A stretch of 64,000 nucleotides of DNA from Chryseosolibacter sp964551035 (GCA_964551035.1 CAZKBK010000002.1:165391-229390); one strand, 5' to 3'. Counted from the stretch's first letter, positions 43,654 through 52,249 are shown. Numbers and translations are program-made. Notes: a model not told the origin generated them from the letters alone.

Positions 43654-44891
43654 TGTTCCGATCTGTCGCTATTGCGGTATGGTGTTGTGCCTCATTTGTA
43701 GGATGGGGTCAGCGGCTCGTTGTCGATGCAAAGGGTGAGAACAAATCCGTTGCCGCCGCCGTGGCGATGGCGTCGCCGGGAGACACCATCGTCGTGCAGC
43801 CGGGAATTTACCGGGAAGGGAATATTCTTATTGACAAGCCGCTAACCCTCATCGGTATCGGGTATCCGGTACTCGATGGCGAGAACCAGTACGAAATCAT
43901 CACCATCCGTGCCGATCACGTTACCATCACGGGTTTCAAATTCATCGACACCGGTACGGCCAGTATTCACGACATTGCCGCCGTTAAGGTACACGACGCA
44001 CACTACACACGGATCAAAGGAAACACCTTTGTCAATACCTTCTTTGGCGTCCATTTTGCGAATTCGTCGAAGATATGGATCGAGGATAACGAAATGACGG
44101 CCAGTGCCACTGCCGACTATGAGATTGGTAACGGAATCCACCTTTGGAAATGCGACCACGCGACCATCGACGGCAATATCGTGAAAGGACATCGCGACGG
44201 CATTTACTTCGAGTTCGTCACCAAGTCGTTGATCATGAATAACCGGAGCGAGGGTAACATACGTTATGGCCTTCACTTTATGTTTTCGCACGATGACGAA
44301 TACCGCAACAACTTTTTTATAAACAACGGTGCCGGCGGTTCGGTGATGTACACAAAGGGGGTAAAGATGATCGGCAATACGTTCAGCCGAAACTGGGGCG
44401 CGGCGTCCTACGGGTTGTTGTTAAAAGATATTCGCGACAGCTTTGTCAAAGACAATCGCTTTATCGAAAACTCTACGGCGATCTACATGGAGGGGTCGAG
44501 CCGCATGGAGTTTACGGAGAACGAGTTTATCCGGAACGGATACGCCGTGAAACTCCAGGCAAGCTGCGACGACAACAATTTCAATCACAACAACTTTTCC
44601 GGCAACACCTTTGACATCGCCACGAATGGCAACCTCGTTCTCAACACGGTGGACGGCAATTACTGGGACCGCTACGAAGGCTATGACCTTGACAAGGATG
44701 GCGTTGGCGATGTACCCTATCGCCCCATCAGCCTTTACTCCATGGTGGTGGAGCGCATGCCGACTGCCGTGTTGCTGTGGAGAAGCTTTTTCGTATTCCT
44801 CATGGACCGCGCGGAGAAGGCCATTCCCGCTATCACGCCTGAGAACATGAAGGACAACCGACCGTCAATGAAACCGTATGATCTCGATTAA
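43653..44891 (+). CDS. nosD: NosD periplasmic copper-processing protein
   Basis: The 412-residue protein has a signal peptide and a right-handed beta-helix built of PbH1/CASH repeats (for example I-T-G-F-K-F, I-K-G-N-T-F, I-E-D-N-E-M, M-I-G-N-T-F and T-E-N-E-F in successive coils). NosD works with the NosFY transporter in supplying copper or sulfur for the CuZ centre. The gene overlaps the start of nosF by 14 bases. Confidence 0.93.
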   Translation: MFRSVAIAVWCCASFVGWGQRLVVDAKGENKSVAAAVAMASPGDTIVVQPGIYREGNILIDKPLTLIGIGYPVLDGENQYEIITIRADHVTITGFKFIDTGTASIHDIAAVKVHDAHYTRIKGNTFVNTFFGVHFANSSKIWIEDNEMTASATADYEIGNGIHLWKCDHATIDGNIVKGHRDGIYFEFVTKSLIMNNRSEGNIRYGLHFMFSHDDEYRNNFFINNGAGGSVMYTKGVKMIGNTFSRNWGAASYGLLLKDIRDSFVKDNRFIENSTAIYMEGSSRMEFTENEFIRNGYAVKLQASCDDNNFNHNNFSGNTFDIATNGNLVLNTVDGNYWDRYEGYDLDKDGVGDVPYRPISLYSMVVERMPTAVLLWRSFFVFLMDRAEKAIPAITPENMKDNRPSMKPYDLD

Positions 44892-45609
44892 GGATGTCAG
44901 CAAGCATTTCGGGCGTGTGAAGGCGCTGGACAACGTGAGCATGGAACTCGAGCGCGGAAAATCCTACGCGCTGATCGGACCCAATGGCTCGGGGAAGACC
45001 ACGCTGATCAAGTCGGTGCTGGGGATGGTGATCCCAACATCCGGAGCGATCATCTTCGATGGGAAAAGCATTTCGAACGATTGGCGTTATCGGGAAAAGA
45101 TCGGATACATGCCGCAGGTGGGACGTTATCCCGAGAACATGCGGATCGGGCAACTGGTAGACATGATGAAGAACGTACGAAACGCCGACGATGACAACCT
45201 CGACGAAGAGTTGATCGGAACGTTCAAACTCCACCGGTTTTACGACAAGCGCGTGCACGCCCTTTCGGGCGGTATGCGGCAGAGAGTCAGCGCGGCCTTG
45301 GCCTTCCTTTTCAACCCGCCGGTGCTGATCCTCGACGAGCCCACAGCCGGGCTGGATCCGGTATCGGTAGAAGCGCTCAAAGAGAAGATTCTCGCCGAGA
45401 AGGGTAGGGGCAAGCTGCTGGTCATCACCTCGCACATCCTCGCCGACCTGGACGAACTTTCAACCGATGTCGCCTACATGTTCGAGGGGATACTGCACTA
45501 CAATAACACCATCGCCGCCCTCAAGGAAGAAACCGGCGAGCAAAAGCTGGGCAAGGCGATCGCCACGATGATCAGCCAAAGGGAACTGTTGCATTCAATC
45601 AACCAGTGA
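44878..45609 (+). CDS. nosF: NosF ABC transporter ATPase
   Basis: The 243-residue ABC ATPase shows Walker A G-P-N-G-S-G-K-T-T (about 34-42), the signature L-S-G-G-M-R-Q-R (about 128-135) and Walker B V-L-I-L-D-E-P-T-A-G-L-D (about 148-159). With NosY it forms the transporter needed to build CuZ of NosZ. The stop codon is one base from the nosY start. Confidence 0.95.
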   Translation: MISIKDVSKHFGRVKALDNVSMELERGKSYALIGPNGSGKTTLIKSVLGMVIPTSGAIIFDGKSISNDWRYREKIGYMPQVGRYPENMRIGQLVDMMKNVRNADDDNLDEELIGTFKLHRFYDKRVHALSGGMRQRVSAALAFLFNPPVLILDEPTAGLDPVSVEALKEKILAEKGRGKLLVITSHILADLDELSTDVAYMFEGILHYNNTIAALKEETGEQKLGKAIATMISQRELLHSINQ

Positions 45610-45610
45610 G

Positions 45611-46378
45611 ATGACACGTGTGATTAAATACGTCTTCTACGATATCCTCAGAACGAGGTTTATTTTGCTGTATACGGTTTTTTTGCTTGTGAGCACGTTC
45701 GCCATGTTCCAACTTGGCGGAGAAACCACGAAGGTGGTGATGAGCCTGCTTAATATCGTGCTGATGGTGGTGCCGTTGGTGAGTATCGTTTTCACCACCA
45801 TCCACTTTTTCAATTCCTACGAGTTTATCGAACTCATGGTGGCGCAACCCATCAACCGGCGTTTCATTTTCCTGGGTGAGTACCTTGCCGTTGGGTCGTC
45901 CCTCTGTGTTGCCTTTGCGGCGGGCGTGGGTTTGCCGATCCTCATCTATGGTGCCAATGCCAGCGCCTTCACGCTGCTGTTTGTCGGGGTTGTTCTGACG
46001 CTGGTCTTTGTCTCGATGGCGTTCCTCGCCTCGGTGCTCACGAGGGACAAGGCCAAAGCGATCGGGATTGCCTTGCTGTTCTGGTTCTATTTTTCCCTTA
46101 TCTACGACGGGCTGCTTTTGTGGGTCGTGTATTCTTTTGCGGATTACCCGCTTGAAAAAGTGACGCTTGGGCTCATTGCCCTAAATCCCGTCGACCTCGC
46201 CCGCATCCTGATGCTGTTGCAGCTCGACATCTCGGCGTTGATGGGCTATACCGGCGCCTTTTACAAACAATTTTTTGGTAGCGCGCTTGGAACGTCCTTT
46301 TCCGTCGCGGTGCTCGCCCTGTGGGTCGTCGCGCCCCTGGGCCTGGCGTTGCGGATCTTTTGCCGTAAAGACCTTTAA
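45611..46378 (+). CDS. nosY: NosY ABC transporter permease
   Basis: The 255-residue membrane protein has six helices in the ABC-2 permease arrangement (first near 17-36, last near 228-248). A conserved soluble loop near 57-80 (F-F-N-S-Y-E-F-I-E-L-M-V-A-Q-P-I-N-R) contacts the ATPase. It partners NosF and NosD. It is the last gene of the nos set; the truncated haemoglobin follows after 54 bases. Confidence 0.92.
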   Translation: MTRVIKYVFYDILRTRFILLYTVFLLVSTFAMFQLGGETTKVVMSLLNIVLMVVPLVSIVFTTIHFFNSYEFIELMVAQPINRRFIFLGEYLAVGSSLCVAFAAGVGLPILIYGANASAFTLLFVGVVLTLVFVSMAFLASVLTRDKAKAIGIALLFWFYFSLIYDGLLLWVVYSFADYPLEKVTLGLIALNPVDLARILMLLQLDISALMGYTGAFYKQFFGSALGTSFSVAVLALWVVAPLGLALRIFCRKDL

Positions 46379-46432
46379 AATCACGGAACAACGCGAAGCG
46401 TCCCGGTGTTCCTGTATGGGGAGCATTGATCG

Positions 46433-46804
46433 ATGAAAAAAGACTTAACCACACGGGAAGATATCGTGCTTCTCGTCGATAAATTTTACGACCAGGTAAA
46501 GGCAGACCCCACCATCGGGCCGGTGTTCAGCCATGTAGACTGGCCCCATCATTTGCCCACCATGTATAGCTTTTGGTCTTCCATGCTGCTCGGCGAGCGT
46601 TCGTATATGGGGAATCCTTTTCAGAAACACCTTCCGCTAGCCCTTTCGACGCAGCATTTTGACCGCTGGCTGGCACTGTGGATGAAAACCGTAGATGAGA
46701 ATTTCGAAGGCGAGAAAGCCGAAGAAGTGAAGATGCGGGCGAAAAGCATCGCGGGGGTTTTTCAAGTGCGGATGGGACTGAAGGGAATGACGAGTTACGA
46801 ATGA
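46433..46804 (+). CDS. Group III truncated haemoglobin
   Basis: The 123-residue protein has the group III (GlbP-like) pattern: D-K-F-Y-D-Q-V-K-A-D near 16-25, F-S-H-V-D-W-P-H-H-L-P-T-M-Y-S-F-W-S near 35-52, and F-Q-K-H-L-P-L (proximal His, about residue 67). These proteins bind O2 or NO and are linked to nitrosative stress or microaerobic growth, fitting the neighbours. The last residues (T-S-Y-E) and the TGA stop are encoded by the repeat array that follows. Confidence 0.9.
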   Translation: MKKDLTTREDIVLLVDKFYDQVKADPTIGPVFSHVDWPHHLPTMYSFWSSMLLGERSYMGNPFQKHLPLALSTQHFDRWLALWMKTVDENFEGEKAEEVKMRAKSIAGVFQVRMGLKGMTSYE

Positions 46805-47160
46805 CGAATGACGAATGGGAAGGGCGAGGTGGAATTGAGGATTAGTCGTTGTGGATGGGTTGAACCGTGAGGGGAAGTACGAGGTACGAATGACGAGGTA
46901 CGAATGACGAATGGGAAGGGAGAGGTGGAATTTAGGATTAGTCGTTGTGGATGGGTCGAACCGTGAGGGGAAGTACGAGGACCAATGACGAGTTACGAAT
47001 GACGAATGACGAATGGGAAGGGCGAGGTGGAATTGAGAGTTAGACGTTGTGGATGGGTTGAACCGGGACAGGAAGTACGAGGTACGAAGGACGAGTTACG
47101 AGTTACGAATGACGAATGGGAAGGGGTGGAATTGAAGTTTTGGCTTTGTGGATCGTTTAA
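46791..47160 (+). repeat. Array of four ~100-bp repeat units with ACGAATG heptamers
   Basis: Four copies of a unit start at anchors AATGGGAAGG near 46814, 46910, 47012 and 47115 (spacing 96, 102 and 103 bases). Each has a run of ACGAATG/ACGAGTT/ACGAGGT heptamers, then GGGAAGGGCGAGGTGGAATT, a GTTGTGGATGGGT core and GAACCG. Differences in length lie in the number of heptamers. No gene is seen in the array. Confidence 0.9.
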
Positions 47161-47181
47161 ACCGGCGCGGGAGGTCGTACC

Positions 47182-47424
47182 CTAATCCACGCTGTCCCGT
47201 TTGCTTTGCCGGTCGGCCCCTTTGGCAGAGTGGATGGTGTCAACATCGTGGCGCGTTCTTTCCAGCGAATCGTCCGGGACGAGCTGGGGCGTAATGTCTT
47301 CGCCGGAGCTTTGCTCCATAAGGTTGCCGTTTTCATCGTCGGTATCGTCCTGCCGCTCCGACTGGCGTGAATCCCCGCAGGAAAGCATTCCCGCGGCGGA
47401 CAGGACCATCAAGATTTTTTTCAT
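47182..47424 (-). CDS. Small acidic hypothetical lipoprotein
   Basis: The 80-residue product has a lipoprotein signal (G-M-L-S-C, Cys16) followed by a very polar, Asp/Glu/Ser-rich and probably unstructured tail. No family is recognised. It lies between the repeat array and the Crp/Fnr gene on the minus strand. Confidence 0.55.
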   Translation of the reverse strand: MKKILMVLSAAGMLSCGDSRQSERQDDTDDENGNLMEQSSGEDITPQLVPDDSLERTRHDVDTIHSAKGADRQSKRDSVD

Positions 47425-47477
47425 AACGGAAGTTTAAAGGAAGGATAAGAATTCCGTGCCCGGTGGGGATTGCGCGG

Positions 47478-48095
47478 CTACAGCCGTATCTTCCTTCCTT
47501 CGAGCGTCAGTTTACCGTCCTTTTCCATTTTCTTGATGGTGCGGATGACGGTCTCGACCCGAAGGCCGCTCATGTCGGCCAGTTGCTGGCGCGTGAAGGG
47601 GATGAGCATGTGTCCACCGGGCTGGTCACCCTCGTGTTTCGACTTAAAGTACTTCAGGAGCGTCATCAACCGGTGTTCCGGATCGTAGGAGGAGATTTCC
47701 GACAACACCATGGACTTGTATTTCAACCGTTGACAGAGGACCTGGTCCATCCTGACGTGAAGGTCGAAGTTGTCTTTGAGCATTCGTAGAAACTGGTCGC
47801 CCGGAAGCCGCCATACTTTTGAGGTTTCAATCGCTGCGGCGCTTCCGGGGTACGGGAAATGCGCAATGAGCGGCGGTTCTCCAAAGCTTTCACCAGCGCC
47901 AAATATCCCTTGAATGAACTCCTGGCCATCGGGGCTGATGATGTACATTTTCACCGAACCAGACGCCACCTGGAAGTAGTCGGTGGCGGTGTCACCTTCG
48001 TGAAACAGGACCTGGTCTTTCCTCAGATCGACCAACCGTGCATGGTATTCTTCGAGCGTTTGGGATGGAAACATCCGACCTTCTTTTCCCGCCAA
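47478..48095 (-). CDS. Crp/Fnr family transcriptional regulator
   Basis: The 205-residue protein has an N-terminal cyclic-nucleotide-type domain (F-H-E-G-D-T-A-T-D-Y-F-Q-V-A-S-G-S-V-K near 36-54; G-A-G-E-S-F-G-E-P) and a C-terminal winged helix (T-R-Q-Q-L-A-D-M-S-G-L-R-V-E-T-V-I-R-T-I near 168-187). It has no N-terminal cysteine cluster as in Fnr, so the signal may be NO, haem or a nucleotide. Matching palindromes precede nos, RIC and, weakly, this gene itself. It is downstream of the ribonucleotide reductase on the same strand. Confidence 0.92.
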   Translation of the reverse strand: MAGKEGRMFPSQTLEEYHARLVDLRKDQVLFHEGDTATDYFQVASGSVKMYIISPDGQEFIQGIFGAGESFGEPPLIAHFPYPGSAAAIETSKVWRLPGDQFLRMLKDNFDLHVRMDQVLCQRLKYKSMVLSEISSYDPEHRLMTLLKYFKSKHEGDQPGGHMLIPFTRQQLADMSGLRVETVIRTIKKMEKDGKLTLEGRKIRL

Positions 48096-48122
48096 AATAC
48101 AAACGATGATGCCAACAGGAAA

Positions 48123-48134
48123 TGATTTTTGTCA
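48123..48134 (-). promoter_or_regulatory. Possible Crp/Fnr-type site before the Crp/Fnr gene
   Basis: TGATTTTTGTCA (TGAT-N4-GTCA) differs from the nos sites by one half-site base and resembles the RIC site read on the opposite strand (TGATTTCGGTCA). Its centre is 33 bases before the regulator's ATG, suggesting autoregulation. The flanking bases do not extend the palindrome, so support is weaker. Confidence 0.4.
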
Positions 48135-48152
48135 GCCCTGAGCGCTTAGCTC

Positions 48153-50003
48153 CTACACCACCACACACGCCCCGCCCGCACACGCTGCCTCGGCCTGGAG
48201 GTCGGTTGCGTCGTCGGGTTCGAACACTTTGGAGAGATCCAGTTCGCGGAGGCTTTTTTCCAGCTTTTCGAACGCCGTGCGGGAAATGTCCTCGAACGGG
48301 GCCTGCTTGTAGTTGCCGTTGTCGAATGGCAACACGCTCAGGCCATTGTAGGAGGCCTTGTTTTCCCACATCCATTCGCCGACCCGGGCCCAGTCGTCCT
48401 CCTGGATCGAAACCGTAGCCGACACGTTGTTCTTGTTGACACCGCTGCGAACGCTGTGGCGGATCCATTCATTGTTGAATTTCCTGATACGTTCCAGCAA
48501 ATCCATGACATCCTCCGTGCGGAGGATGGATCCCTCTGGCGCTTTTTGTGGAATGCGGATGATGGCCTGCTTGCTGTTGAGGAGGTCATCTTCCAGCAAT
48601 TCGGCATGGTGCTCCTTCAGGTAAGCATAGAGTGCCTCATTCTTTCCGATTCGGACGCGCCGGAGGTAGTAGTCGTTGTGCCAGGCGTGTATTCCCGAGG
48701 ACGTACCTAATACGATGGAAGAGGTTCCGGAAGGCTTGATCGTGGTGCAACGCGCGGCGAAGTTGATGTTGATCGCTTTTGACACGCGAAAGTTCGTTTC
48801 CTTTACCGCTTCGGCCGCTTCCTGGAGGTCGAAGTTGTAGATGCGCCCGCTGGCGATACCGGTCATGCCCACGCCGATCAGGGCTTCGTCCTCCGTGGTG
48901 GTCTTCCACACCTCGCGGAGGTAGTGGAAGTTGGTGAAGCCCGCCTGCAGGGTGCCGAAGAATGCGGCTGCGCGCGCCCTGTCGTTGAGGTCTTCCTGTG
49001 TCTCCACGTCCGAGACATTCACCTCACAGAGGTTGCAAAACTGGAAGGGACGCAGGGCGATTTCACAGCATGGATTCGTACCCCAGTCAGCGTCGTTGGT
49101 GAAGTAGAAGCCGGGCTCTCCCGATCCGGAGATCGCGATCTTTTGCCACAGCGCGGTGAATTGTTCCTTGGTTGTGGTATTGCGGGGGAGCACCGCCGAG
49201 TTGTTGGCGCGGCCTCGCTGCTCATTGAGTTCCCACCAATTGCCGAACTTGCACGTCAGCATCTCTTCATCCTCAGGCGAAAACAAGGATATCATAGCAC
49301 TTCTGCGGATGCCTCCGGCAAGAACGGCATTGGCAATGTGGCACATCAGGTCATGGCACTCCAGGGGCGTAAGTTTCTCGCCATTCTCTTTCCGGTCGAG
49401 AATCGCCGCCAGGTGCGCGATGCATATTTTCAACGGTTCCGGTCCCGGCGCCTTTCCACCGGCGGTAACGAGCCGCGCGCCTTTGGGACGGATATCCGAA
49501 AAATCAAAATCAGGAAGGTAGTTGCGCAGGCCGAAATGCGCCTTCATGAGCACCTTCACGGCGTCAGCCCATCCTTCCAGGCTATCGCCGACAAGGAAGC
49601 GGCGGCGCTTCTCCGCTTTTTTGATCGCCGGAAGTTTTTCCACGTGATGGTACTGAACGGAAAAGCCTACGCCGGTGCCACCGAGGAGCAGGAACATCGC
49701 CTCTGAGAATGCCCGGATATCGTCGACGGGCAGATAGGCGCAGTTGTAGAGGCGGCTGTTGTTTTTTTCGATCGCAGGACCGGCAAACTGCATCGCCCGC
49801 ATCGACGGCAACACTTTCTTGTCCAGCACAAACCTCAATTGCTGCCAGATCTCCTCTTCCATATTCGGATAGCGCTCGATCAACATGCGGGCATAGCGCT
49901 CGCATATCTCCGGCCACAGTTCCCTGCGCTGCAAGGCCGGGACGTACCGGGCGTATTTCATATGGATGATCAGGTCACTGAGTATCCTCTGGTTTAGCTG
50001 CAT
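48153..50003 (-). CDS. nrdJ: Adenosylcobalamin-dependent (class II) ribonucleotide reductase
   Basis: The 616-residue protein has the class II radical-enzyme core: N-C-A-Y-L-P-V near 92-98, L-L-G-G-T-G-V-G-F-S-V near 107-117, the N-P-C-C-E-I and C-N-L-C-E-V-N catalytic region with the Cys-x-Glu pair near 310-325, and the C-T-T-I-K-P-S-G-T-S-S loop. The C-terminus ends in C-A-G-G-A-C-V-V-V, the redox-shuttle cysteine pair. It makes deoxyribonucleotides without needing oxygen, which fits the anoxic setting of the neighbours. It is shorter than the 700+ residue relatives and lacks an ATP-cone. RIC is 30 bases upstream. Confidence 0.9.
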   Translation of the reverse strand: MQLNQRILSDLIIHMKYARYVPALQRRELWPEICERYARMLIERYPNMEEEIWQQLRFVLDKKVLPSMRAMQFAGPAIEKNNSRLYNCAYLPVDDIRAFSEAMFLLLGGTGVGFSVQYHHVEKLPAIKKAEKRRRFLVGDSLEGWADAVKVLMKAHFGLRNYLPDFDFSDIRPKGARLVTAGGKAPGPEPLKICIAHLAAILDRKENGEKLTPLECHDLMCHIANAVLAGGIRRSAMISLFSPEDEEMLTCKFGNWWELNEQRGRANNSAVLPRNTTTKEQFTALWQKIAISGSGEPGFYFTNDADWGTNPCCEIALRPFQFCNLCEVNVSDVETQEDLNDRARAAAFFGTLQAGFTNFHYLREVWKTTTEDEALIGVGMTGIASGRIYNFDLQEAAEAVKETNFRVSKAININFAARCTTIKPSGTSSIVLGTSSGIHAWHNDYYLRRVRIGKNEALYAYLKEHHAELLEDDLLNSKQAIIRIPQKAPEGSILRTEDVMDLLERIRKFNNEWIRHSVRSGVNKNNVSATVSIQEDDWARVGEWMWENKASYNGLSVLPFDNGNYKQAPFEDISRTAFEKLEKSLRELDLSKVFEPDDATDLQAEAACAGGACVVV

Positions 50004-50033
50004 GATGTGCTGGTTGGCTTAAAGAATCGGTCC

Positions 50034-50771
50034 CTACAGTGAACAACTACCGTCGGTCTGCGTTTGTTCCTTTACCCGCTGGAACAGAATGTTGTTCTCC
50101 AGGTGGATGTGCATCATCAGGTCTTCATCGAATTCCCTAAGCTTCTGGAAGGTGATCCTGTAGGTAGGGCACGCGTAGTCCGGAGGGGTATAGTTGTCGG
50201 ACAGCGACCGGATGGCCTTGATGAGGTCGCCTGCCGAATCGTGATCGTGGATCATGGCGTCTAGGGGTGCCTGGATCGTAATGCTCAGCGGAACGTTGCC
50301 GTAATCTTTCGCGTCCAGGCGCTTGATGGCGGGGAAGAAAACAAATTCTTCTTTATCCATGTGGCTGGTGAGTTCGTCGGCAAGTTCCTGGAAATGCTGG
50401 CGGATGGAAAGCAAGTGTACGTCTTCTTCGCCATGCGCTGCGCAAACTTTGTCAAGGAAGAATTGAACTTCCGGGATGGCGCGCTTTACGTAGGTGTGGT
50501 GGTTTTCGACGATGTAATCCGCAAGCAGCGACGAGCTCCATTGCTGGAAGCGCATCGGCTGACGCGTTTCCGTATTTTTCTCTTTGAGAATTTCTTCCAT
50601 GATCATGGCGGGATCAAGGCCAATGCGGATACACGCCTCTTTAAGCGGCCGGTGACCGCCGCAGCAATAGTCGATGTTGTGTTTCATAAAGACCGACAGG
50701 GCGCCGGGGTAGGATACGGCCAGTTGGGCTACCGTCTGGTCATTTTCAAGCAATGCGTTTCCGTAGTTCAT
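50034..50771 (-). CDS. ric: RIC/ScdA (YtfE) di-iron iron-sulfur cluster repair protein
   Basis: The start at 50771 (MNYGNALL) is chosen because the frame upstream lies over the operator. The 245-residue protein has the N-terminal ScdA_N domain with D-Y-C-C-G-G near 34-39 and a hemerythrin domain with His ligands in E-N-H-H-T-Y, A-A-H-G-E-E-D-V-H, H-M-D-K-E-E, I-H-D-H-D and H-I-H-L-E-N-N. It repairs Fe-S clusters damaged by NO and oxidants. A Crp/Fnr-type palindrome lies 54 bases upstream; ribonucleotide reductase follows in the same operon. Confidence 0.92.
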   Translation of the reverse strand: MNYGNALLENDQTVAQLAVSYPGALSVFMKHNIDYCCGGHRPLKEACIRIGLDPAMIMEEILKEKNTETRQPMRFQQWSSSLLADYIVENHHTYVKRAIPEVQFFLDKVCAAHGEEDVHLLSIRQHFQELADELTSHMDKEEFVFFPAIKRLDAKDYGNVPLSITIQAPLDAMIHDHDSAGDLIKAIRSLSDNYTPPDYACPTYRITFQKLREFDEDLMMHIHLENNILFQRVKEQTQTDGSCSL

Positions 50772-50824
50772 GGTGATTGTGTTTTTCTTTTGAGCGGCAA
50801 GGTAGGGGTGCGTCCGGTAGCATG

Positions 50825-50842
50825 TTATGACCGAAATCATAA
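50825..50842 (-). promoter_or_regulatory. Crp/Fnr-type operator before ric
   Basis: TTATGACCGAAATCATAA is a near-perfect palindrome sharing TATGAC-N4 with the second nos site. TACCTTGC on the minus strand at 50797-50804 resembles the -7 box and would place the site near -41, the same geometry as at nos. Confidence 0.65.
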
Positions 50843-50927
50843 TCGTCGACGGTTTTGACTGTCGACCATGGACTGTTTGACAGGTCGCCTTCTTCGGCGG
50901 GGCAAGCGTAAATCTTAGCCGCCTCTC

Positions 50928-52145
50928 CTATATCCCGATCTCGACCTGGAAACGACCTGACCAGTATCCCCCGGCGGAAGCGCCCGTCAGCATGTCGGTC
51001 TCATTCCTGCGAAGGACGTTAGCTTGCACCTTGAGGCGATGGCCGATAAGGTAGCGTGTCACACCGACCTCGACCTGCTCCACTTTTCGCTCGGAGAGTC
51101 CTGGAAACGCGCTGTTGTCATAGAGCTGCTCAAAAGGCATAATCGCGGAGTATCGTCCGGCGATCTCAAAATTGCTGGGAAAAAGGTAACTCAATTGGGT
51201 GAGGTATCCCCTTCCCACAAAGACAAAACGGGTGGTGCTCGCATTCTCGTCGACTGTAACGGGAGAAGGGGTGTCGCGTTCCATATATTCATTGTACCAG
51301 GCCCATCCGTTGTATTTCAACAACGCGTCAACTTCAATATTGCGGATGGACCGCGGCGCAAAGAGGTCGTTTCCAAGCTGTCCCGCCTCACGGACAGCCT
51401 GGTCGTTAAAGCTGAAGGTCGATGCAATGGAGAGTTTCGGCGTGGGCTCCCGCGCAAGGTCGCCTTCCACGTAGTCGTTGTCGCCGGTAAACCTTCCAAA
51501 TGGAAGGAGTTCGATCCGCCCTGTATAGGCGAGACCGTTGCTTGATCCCAACGAGTTTCTTCCCTCGCCGGAAGTGATTGCGCCGCGGAGGTTGATGTAG
51601 TCGGCCGTGAGATGGCCGAAAAATCCAAAGTCGCGATCGATGTTGAAGGTCGAATTCACCATGGAGCGATCGACGAATTGTTGATCCCCTGATGAGATCA
51701 CGCGCTGGCGGTTACCGGGCAGTTTTGTTTGGCCAAAGCCCAGCTTCAGGTTCGGCGTCGGGTTGTAATAGATCACGGCATCCCGGATCACATTCGGGCT
51801 CGAGTTGACGTGCGCGTCATCAAATCCACGCCAGTCCATATCACCGCGGGAAAAAGACAACTGGATATAATAGGTAAGCCTGGGGTCGTAGACGAAACCC
51901 TCGAACTTCAGCCTTAACCGGCGAACCCGGAATTCAAAAGATTCCGCGCTAAGATCGTCCAGGCCCTTCGTCACGAAAGCCGCCCTGTTCTGCATGCGGA
52001 ACTGAAACTTTACCGAGTAAAGGCTATCGGCCGTGACGATGCCAAACCCTTTTTCTTTTTTCTTGAAGAACTGAAGCGGGCTGTCCTGAGCCACGACCAT
52101 GGCGGGAACAACGATCAACATCGCGAACAAAGACCAACGTTTCAT
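50928..52145 (-). CDS. OprO/OprP-type phosphate-selective porin
   Basis: The ATG at 52145 gives a clean signal peptide (MKRWSLFAMLIVVPAMVVAQ). The 405-residue product is a 16-strand-like beta-barrel of the phosphate-selective porin family, with the typical F-R-L-R-R-L-R-L-K-F-E-G-F-V-Y-D-P-R-L-T-Y-Y-I-Q-L motif near 70-95 and an aromatic C-terminus (...RFQVEIGI). It is divergent from pstS and shares a regulatory region with Pho-box-like hexamers, supporting a role in phosphate or polyphosphate entry. Confidence 0.88.
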   Translation of the reverse strand: MKRWSLFAMLIVVPAMVVAQDSPLQFFKKKEKGFGIVTADSLYSVKFQFRMQNRAAFVTKGLDDLSAESFEFRVRRLRLKFEGFVYDPRLTYYIQLSFSRGDMDWRGFDDAHVNSSPNVIRDAVIYYNPTPNLKLGFGQTKLPGNRQRVISSGDQQFVDRSMVNSTFNIDRDFGFFGHLTADYINLRGAITSGEGRNSLGSSNGLAYTGRIELLPFGRFTGDNDYVEGDLAREPTPKLSIASTFSFNDQAVREAGQLGNDLFAPRSIRNIEVDALLKYNGWAWYNEYMERDTPSPVTVDENASTTRFVFVGRGYLTQLSYLFPSNFEIAGRYSAIMPFEQLYDNSAFPGLSERKVEQVEVGVTRYLIGHRLKVQANVLRRNETDMLTGASAGGYWSGRFQVEIGI

Positions 52146-52249
52146 AGCGTATCTGATTATGTAGGTTTGGCGCAAAAGACGCAATAATTTCTTAATGCAA
52201 ATAATAATACACGAACAACTTAACATTTAAATAATCTTGCACCGGGTAC

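Noticed and set aside
46384..46417. Terminator after nosY (GGAACA...TGTTCC hairpin)
   Set aside because: The stem is short and interrupted and no T-run follows, so transcription may continue into the haemoglobin gene.
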